Source of the DNA: Myoxocephalus aenaeus
Lineage: Eukaryota; Chordata; Actinopteri; Perciformes; Cottidae
Length of the DNA stretch: 64,000 bases
Reading direction: 5' to 3'
NCBI GenBank assembly: GCA_038501785.1
Contig: JBAMJR010000097.1
Location: forward strand, 4,919,001-4,983,000
Of the stretch, positions 60,401 to 64,000 are shown one piece after another. The stretch's first letter is position 1. Each line of letters begins with the position of its first letter. The notes under the pieces were generated by a model that was not told the DNA's origin, searched no databases, and was given only the letters and a program-made list of their open reading frames with translations. The translations under genes were made by a program, and so were the position numbers.

Positions 60401-61780
60401 AGAGCGTGTTTCTATGAAAGCATTTTGAATTAATTTTGGGGATGCAGCCAATAGCTATTTTTTATTATGTATTAATTATTAATACTTTTTTAATTGAAGG
60501 TGCCTTGTGGAGTAAACCGACTTTTAGTGTGTTACTTTTAGATTTTCTCACTGTAACATATTGTGTGCAATCATCTACAAAATGGACTCACGACTTAAAA
60601 ACATTCAGTATTACGATAAAAAAAAACTCCACAAGGTACCTTGTATTGGCACCCTGTGGTTTGGTCTATAACATTAAATATTGAAATATGCCTGACACAT
60701 TCCCAGAGCCCCAGTGGACATATGGCTTGTTTGAGGACTAAAAAAAATATTTTAAAAAATCTGAAAAAAAATTGTTCTTTCAATCAACTAACTGCCTTTA
60801 TTTTTGTATTATAACTGATTCAACTATCAGTTATAATTAAATTGTACTCCAATGTCTTCAACCTCTGTGGTGTCTTTTACAGTGTTCAACATCTTGGTCC
60901 ATGTTGGCGTGGTGCTGACGTACCCCATTCTCATCTCCATAGGGACACTGCTCAGTGTTCCGGGCAATGCAGGTACGGTTTCTTAATGTGGCTCAAGACC
61001 TCCAATTTACTGATGATTATTTTCTTGTTTATTTTGGTGGAAATTAATATGATTGTGAAAATGAGAGTAAATGGCCTCACATGCTGCGGTGTTGTGTTGA
61101 GAGGTCAGCACTTTGGGCCTCTGTAGCAAACAGATTACACAGCAAGTCTGCCTCTCTCGTCCTGGAAACCCAATCGTCAATGTGCTTCAACAGAACCTGC
61201 AACTATTCTCTCGCTGAGGGAGGATCAGGTTGCAAAGGCGACACTAAATGCATGCAGACGAGTTCTTTTCTTTAACCACGATGGACCGTATGAAGGTCAG
61301 TGGGTTACGGCAACTCGTCCCAGGGTTCCAGACCGCAGAGACATAGAGGATAAAGTAGATGGCTTGTGCTGATTATAAGCCGCATTTGCTACACTCATCC
61401 CCTACAGCCGCAGTGTCTTGTGGTTTATCTTACTTTATGTAATTAATCTCAATTTGTTTTTGATTCTCCCCCGCCCTCCCTTCCTGTCCTGCTCTTCGGC
61501 CCTCTCTTTTGTTCCTGTCTGTCTTTCACCTGCTGTAGCCGTAGATCTTTTGAAACATGAGGTGATCTTCAGTGTGGTGCGCCTGGCAGCCACCTGCATC
61601 ATCTGCCTAGGCTTTTTGCTCCTGCTGCTGCCAGAAGAGTGGGACTCTGTCACTCTACGTTTCCTGGCCACCATCGCAGACAAGAAGTCAGAAGAACACG
61701 GCGAGGAGCTAACGGAGTCCAGCGTCAACACTCGAAGCCGCAGTCGAGCAAACGGCACTGTCTCCATTCCCTTGGCATGA
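45515..61780 (+). CDS. slc35f4: Solute carrier family 35 member F4, two alternative first exons
   Basis: A DMT/EamA-type multipass transporter-like protein; the substrate of SLC35F4 is not established (its paralogue SLC35F3 has been linked to thiamine). Coding exons: 45515-45743 (exon 1a) or 54523-54598 (exon 1b), then 58815-59115, 59642-59861, 59955-60080, 60177-60369, 60883-60972 and 61539-61780. All junctions close in phase, giving 466 aa (1a) or 415 aa (1b). Shared-body landmarks: SSWVGTTQVVKLTF, SNWNILFFPIYY, WTLTNYLYL, KAFVFLLSWIVLKDRFMGVRIVAAI across one splice, SALYKVLFKMFLGSANIGE, and LPEEWDSVTLRF near the end. About ten hydrophobic helices are visible. The short cytosolic tail is Ser/Arg-rich and ends in GTVSIPLA. 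Assignment to F4 rather than F3 rests on VLTYPILISIGTLLSVPGNAAVDLLK and this tail, recalled from the family. Exon 1a includes IEDRILRITGYYGYKPGYSS. Confidence 0.92.
46082..46178. repeat. slc35f4: (GA)n microsatellite with GGGAGC interruptions
   Basis: Nearly 100 bp of GA with two GGGAGCGA interruptions that look like a tandem duplication of the interrupted segment. It lies just inside the slc35f4 intron. Confidence 0.95.
46633..46659. repeat. slc35f4: G-run tract (G7 A G19)
   Basis: Two G homopolymers separated by a single A, within the intron. They are able to form G-quadruplexes, and the length is likely error-prone. Confidence 0.93.
53740..54060 (+). promoter_or_regulatory. slc35f4: Polypurine region upstream of slc35f4 exon 1b, candidate promoter 2
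   Basis: About 300 bp strongly biased to G and A on the + strand. It includes the GGGGA repeat block at 53826-53873, then a less biased CTCA-rich leader-like segment to the exon 1b ATG. Placement upstream of an independent first exon suggests a promoter. No TATA box at a defined distance was identified. Confidence 0.4.
53826..53866 (+). repeat. GGGGA/GGGAA minisatellite, G-quadruplex-prone
   Basis: At least seven G3-G4 runs are separated by one or two A bases, meeting the usual G-quadruplex pattern on the + strand. Confidence 0.9.
54425..54483. repeat. slc35f4: (CA)n microsatellite 40 bp upstream of exon 1b start codon
   Basis: About 29 CA units with one TA interruption. It ends at 54483, and the exon 1b ATG is at 54523, so the repeat is in the leader or core promoter of the short isoform. 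Confidence 0.95.
54523..54598 (+). CDS. slc35f4: slc35f4 alternative first exon 1b (short isoform)
   Basis: ATG at 54523 encodes MKKHSARVAPLSSYSTQVLT, then CPISE, and ends in phase 1 at GAAG/GTAAAC. The junction with 58815 restores Gly (GGA). The start MKKHSARVAPLS is, from memory, the N-terminus of mammalian SLC35F3, so this exon is shared by the F3/F4 paralogues and predates their split. Exon 1a also ends in phase 1, so either can feed the same body. Confidence 0.85.
57001..57031. repeat. Perfect 14-bp stem hairpin with 3-nt loop
   Basis: ATTATTTCTTGGGT (57001-57014), loop ATA, then its exact reverse complement (57018-57031). Within the slc35f4 intron. Confidence 0.93.
58255..58650 (+). 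mobile_element. Dispersed repeat family B, forward copy
   Basis: Blocks CATGCTAACATGGTCACAA, CTGATGTTAAGCATGT, CACCATCTAAGTTTAGCATG, TTTTGGTCATGAACCA and GGAAAAGTCAGGAGAT are in the order known from an abundant percomorph repeat. A reversed partial copy is at 38281-38560. The open frame at 58483-58707 is a by-product. Confidence 0.65.
59416..59429 (-). promoter_or_regulatory. CTCF-like motif in slc35f4 intron
   Basis: ATGCCCCCTGGAGG; the - strand reads CCTCCAGGGGGCAT, one mismatch from the CTCF core. Short motif match only. Confidence 0.35.
60808..60837. repeat. Perfect 12-bp stem hairpin with 6-nt loop
   Basis: ATTATAACTGAT and its exact reverse complement flank TCAACT, about 45 bp upstream of the slc35f4 exon starting at 60883. 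It could overlap the branch-point region. Confidence 0.9.
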
Positions 61781-62243
61781 CATGAGCTCTGCTAGCCTCC
61801 GTTAACCAGTCTTAAAGCCCTGTCTGCTCATGCTCCCCCATTGCCCACCCAGGGGGTGTGGCGGGATGTTCGTCCACATGGACTCCCTATCAGGGAGACT
61901 CTGGAGATGCACTTCTGTCTCCAGCACTTCACTATAGGAGGGGGAAAGAACAACATTCATGGATTTTGCTAATTGAAAGGGTGGAAAGTGTTATTTACTT
62001 TCTTAAAATACTTGCCACACTCAGTTCTGTTCCTCGCACGTACCCAAAGCAAGAGCTGACCTGCTCTGTGGACTGTATTCTGTGAATATAAATATTGGCA
62101 GAGCCAATTTGGCTCAATCTTATATGTATTTATGATATTTATTTAGAGCTGTATCAATAAGAGTATTATTTTAAGTCTGATTAGTATTATATAAAACAAT
62201 GGCAATTATAGTTTGCGTAATGTACAGGCTATTTTGGTTTTAT
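61781..62243 (+). other. slc35f4: slc35f4 3' UTR (probable)
   Basis: Noncoding sequence from the stop codon to the first good poly(A) signal. No other feature was seen. Confidence 0.6.
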
Positions 62244-62249
62244 AATAAA
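62244..62249 (+). terminator. slc35f4: Candidate slc35f4 poly(A) signal
   Basis: AATAAA about 460 bp after the stop codon, in AT-rich sequence, followed by TTGTTT-type downstream sequence. Confidence 0.55.
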
Positions 62250-63420
62250 AGACTAAAAACTCACATTAGCAGTGTATTACTTGTTTACTTTATGACCACA
62301 CAAATGTGACTAATTCCAGAGTTTTCTAACAATATATTGGAACATCTTTCGATTTCTGTGTAATTTGCATACAATGCTAATGATGCTTGTAAAGCTTCAC
62401 AAACGCAAAAAAAAAATTAACATTCTAAGCTTTTATTGTAATTTACTTTTATAAATATTACTATTAGATTCTTAATTCTGTTGTTTGTTATCTGTGTTGT
62501 CAAGGTTGACTTGGAGTCATGGCCTCAATATTTTTAAAATCCTGCCTATGACCCCGCTAGCATTTAGTTCCAATTGAATTCGACCTCCCATCCATGTGGT
62601 CTAATGTTGGTTAAGCATACATTTTTATGTTAAAGTAGGTTGAAGATGTGATCTCCATATTTTCAAAACTGACACAGTAAACTGCCTTATAAGACTATAT
62701 AAGAGCCAAACTATTGTTTCAACCATATACCGTGTATCATCACCAGATATTTTTAGCAGAACTAAGCGGAGAGGTCTATATTAGTAATCTGTTAAGTGCA
62801 ATGCATTGATTTAGCAGCGATGACTTCTCCCCATCATAATAAATTATGCAATGGTTTCCTGTGCTGCACTTAGCTGTCACTTACTGACACACAACCATGC
62901 ACTGTAAACTGAAGAAGATTGAGAATGATTGTTTCTGCTATTATTTATCCTCTTTCACATATTCACACAATCTGTGGTAATATTGCATAGCCATCTATCT
63001 GTCTGTCAACGTAAAAAGGCCCGTGGGACATTTTGTACCTGTAAAGCATATAGGCACTTGTCAAAATGACTTTCTAGTGTCTCATAACATGGTTGCATTT
63101 ACATTTTGTTTCAAATAGTGCTATTGAGATGATGAGGTGTCAGGAGAACATCCATCTTTGTCAGACACACACACACACACACACACACATGCATTCAGAC
63201 TCCCAAGAGTCTAACACTACAGTGCCGTCATGGTTGCTGGAGTGCAGTCAGTGAGTTGAAACCGCTAATGAAACATTTGCTGAGGTGACACTTTCAGTTT
63301 AGCAACTGCAGTGGCATTTTAACATATTCAAATAAATGAGCTACTGTAGAAGAAGCAGAGGAATGTGTAATGTTCACATCTTAATTTCATGATACAGTAG
63401 ATCTGCTGGATGCTGATAAG
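62250..63420. other. Downstream flank of slc35f4
   Basis: AT-rich DNA with a CA tract; no coding exon recognised. Confidence 0.6.
63164..63189. repeat. Short (AC)n tract
   Basis: Thirteen AC/CA units. Confidence 0.93.
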
Positions 63421-63480
63421 CACGGGCGTAATTTGCAGAGGGGTCATAGGGAACATGTCCCCCCCACACACACACTTTTT
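63421..63480. mobile_element. Possible fragment of an interspersed repeat
   Basis: CACGGGCGTAATTTGC followed by a CCCCCCCAC stretch resembles the end of a repeat I recall from fish genomes. Boundaries and family are uncertain. Confidence 0.25.
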
Positions 63481-63759
63481 CAGAAGGCAGTATTGGACTC
63501 CTCCACATTTGACAGTGGAAAACTACATTGTATGGGTTGTAGGCCTAGTTTTTGCTCATATTTAAACTTCTAAAATGTACGTGGTTGTAATCTTGGGCAC
63601 AGAACGGATAAAAGAATGGAATCATAATAATAATAACAACAATATTAATTTAAGCAGATGGAGAGAAAATGTCTGACAATGAAGGCAACTTTGATTGAAC
63701 TATTTTAATCAGAAGATCATTTTATTTGTATTTAATTATTTCTCTGAAATCTTTATTTT

Positions 63760-64000
63760 TTACTACGGGGAACGTCCTACCTGTAAGTGGGTTGCTACCA
63801 TATCGGTGGAGGTTTTCATAGGTTTTCTACTATGTACATTGTTTGTTTCCCTGGCGGCGTCATAAGGCGTTACTCCGCTGGCCTTCAGTTAGAATGCACA
63901 TTCGAAGCTGGTGAGTCGCGTGTCAATGTTCTCTCTCCCTTGTTTATTTTGTATTGAATAAAGCTCTTTTGACGACAATGTGCTAATTAAATTGTCGGGG
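63760..64000 (+). mobile_element. Possible LTR-like fragment at window edge
   Basis: A GC-richer patch ends in TTGAATAAAGCTCTTTTGACG (AATAAA at 63957-63962), an arrangement typical of the R region of an LTR, and then runs off the window. No second LTR, primer-binding site or retroelement coding sequence is visible here, so this is only a suggestion. It could equally be the 3' end of a host transcript. Confidence 0.2.

Noticed and set aside
60499..60641. Possible miniature transposon: GGTGCCTTGTGGAGT and a near-exact inverted copy 115 bp apart
   Set aside because: 14 of 15 bases pair, but the similarity does not extend either way and no target-site duplication is visible; left as unproven.
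61435..61767. 110-codon - strand frame
   Set aside because: Antisense shadow of the last slc35f4 exon.

Overview
This window is nuclear DNA from a ray-finned fish, most likely a percomorph (perch-like) teleost. The genes have vertebrate GT-AG introns and the intergenic DNA is AT-rich. There are many long CA, GA and TA microsatellites, and several dispersed repeats of a kind I associate with percomorph genomes. Nothing prokaryotic was seen (no operons, no ribosome-binding-site-led ORF runs, no CRISPR).

Four protein-coding genes can be rebuilt exon by exon, each with splice phases that close exactly. (1) zdhhc22 (+, coding 2304-3211) is a DHHC-type protein S-acyltransferase. (2) cipc (-, 7478-5796) is the CLOCK-interacting circadian repressor. 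(3) pgf (-, 21746-10284) is placental growth factor of the VEGF family, in seven coding exons, including an optional basic heparin-binding exon. (4) slc35f4 (+, 45515-61780) is a ten-helix DMT-superfamily membrane protein with two alternative first exons (45515-45743 and 54523-54598), both in phase with the shared body. zdhhc22 and cipc are convergent, with candidate poly(A) signals about 100 bp apart. cipc and pgf run in the same direction. All four have human orthologues on chromosome 14q, so this is a conserved-synteny block that has been rearranged.

Region by region: 1-2.3 kb is the zdhhc22 upstream region; 2.3-4.2 kb is zdhhc22; 4.3-8.2 kb is cipc; 9.2-22 kb is pgf, with a 9-kb first intron; 22-45.3 kb is a gene desert; 45.5-62.3 kb is slc35f4; 62.3-64 kb is repeat-rich downstream DNA. 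The desert holds a 1.35-kb foldback (giant palindrome) element at 40017-41367 with a 38-bp perfect central palindrome and internal 131-bp tandem units. It also holds a nonautonomous transposon with about 80-bp inverted termini (24889-25509) and related fragments, several perfect short hairpins, and a strong CTCF-type motif at 36259. A second CTCF-type motif in the opposite orientation lies just upstream of slc35f4.

The genes are not an operon or a pathway. Each acts separately: protein palmitoylation, circadian repression, angiogenic signalling and solute transport. The most informative details are the preserved 21-codon heparin-binding exon of pgf, the paired phase-matched promoters and the start-overlapping uORF of slc35f4, and the giant palindrome. 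I found no convincing new multi-gene system. Coordinates of coding exons come from reading splice sites directly; untranslated exons, poly(A) sites and regulatory motifs are predictions.
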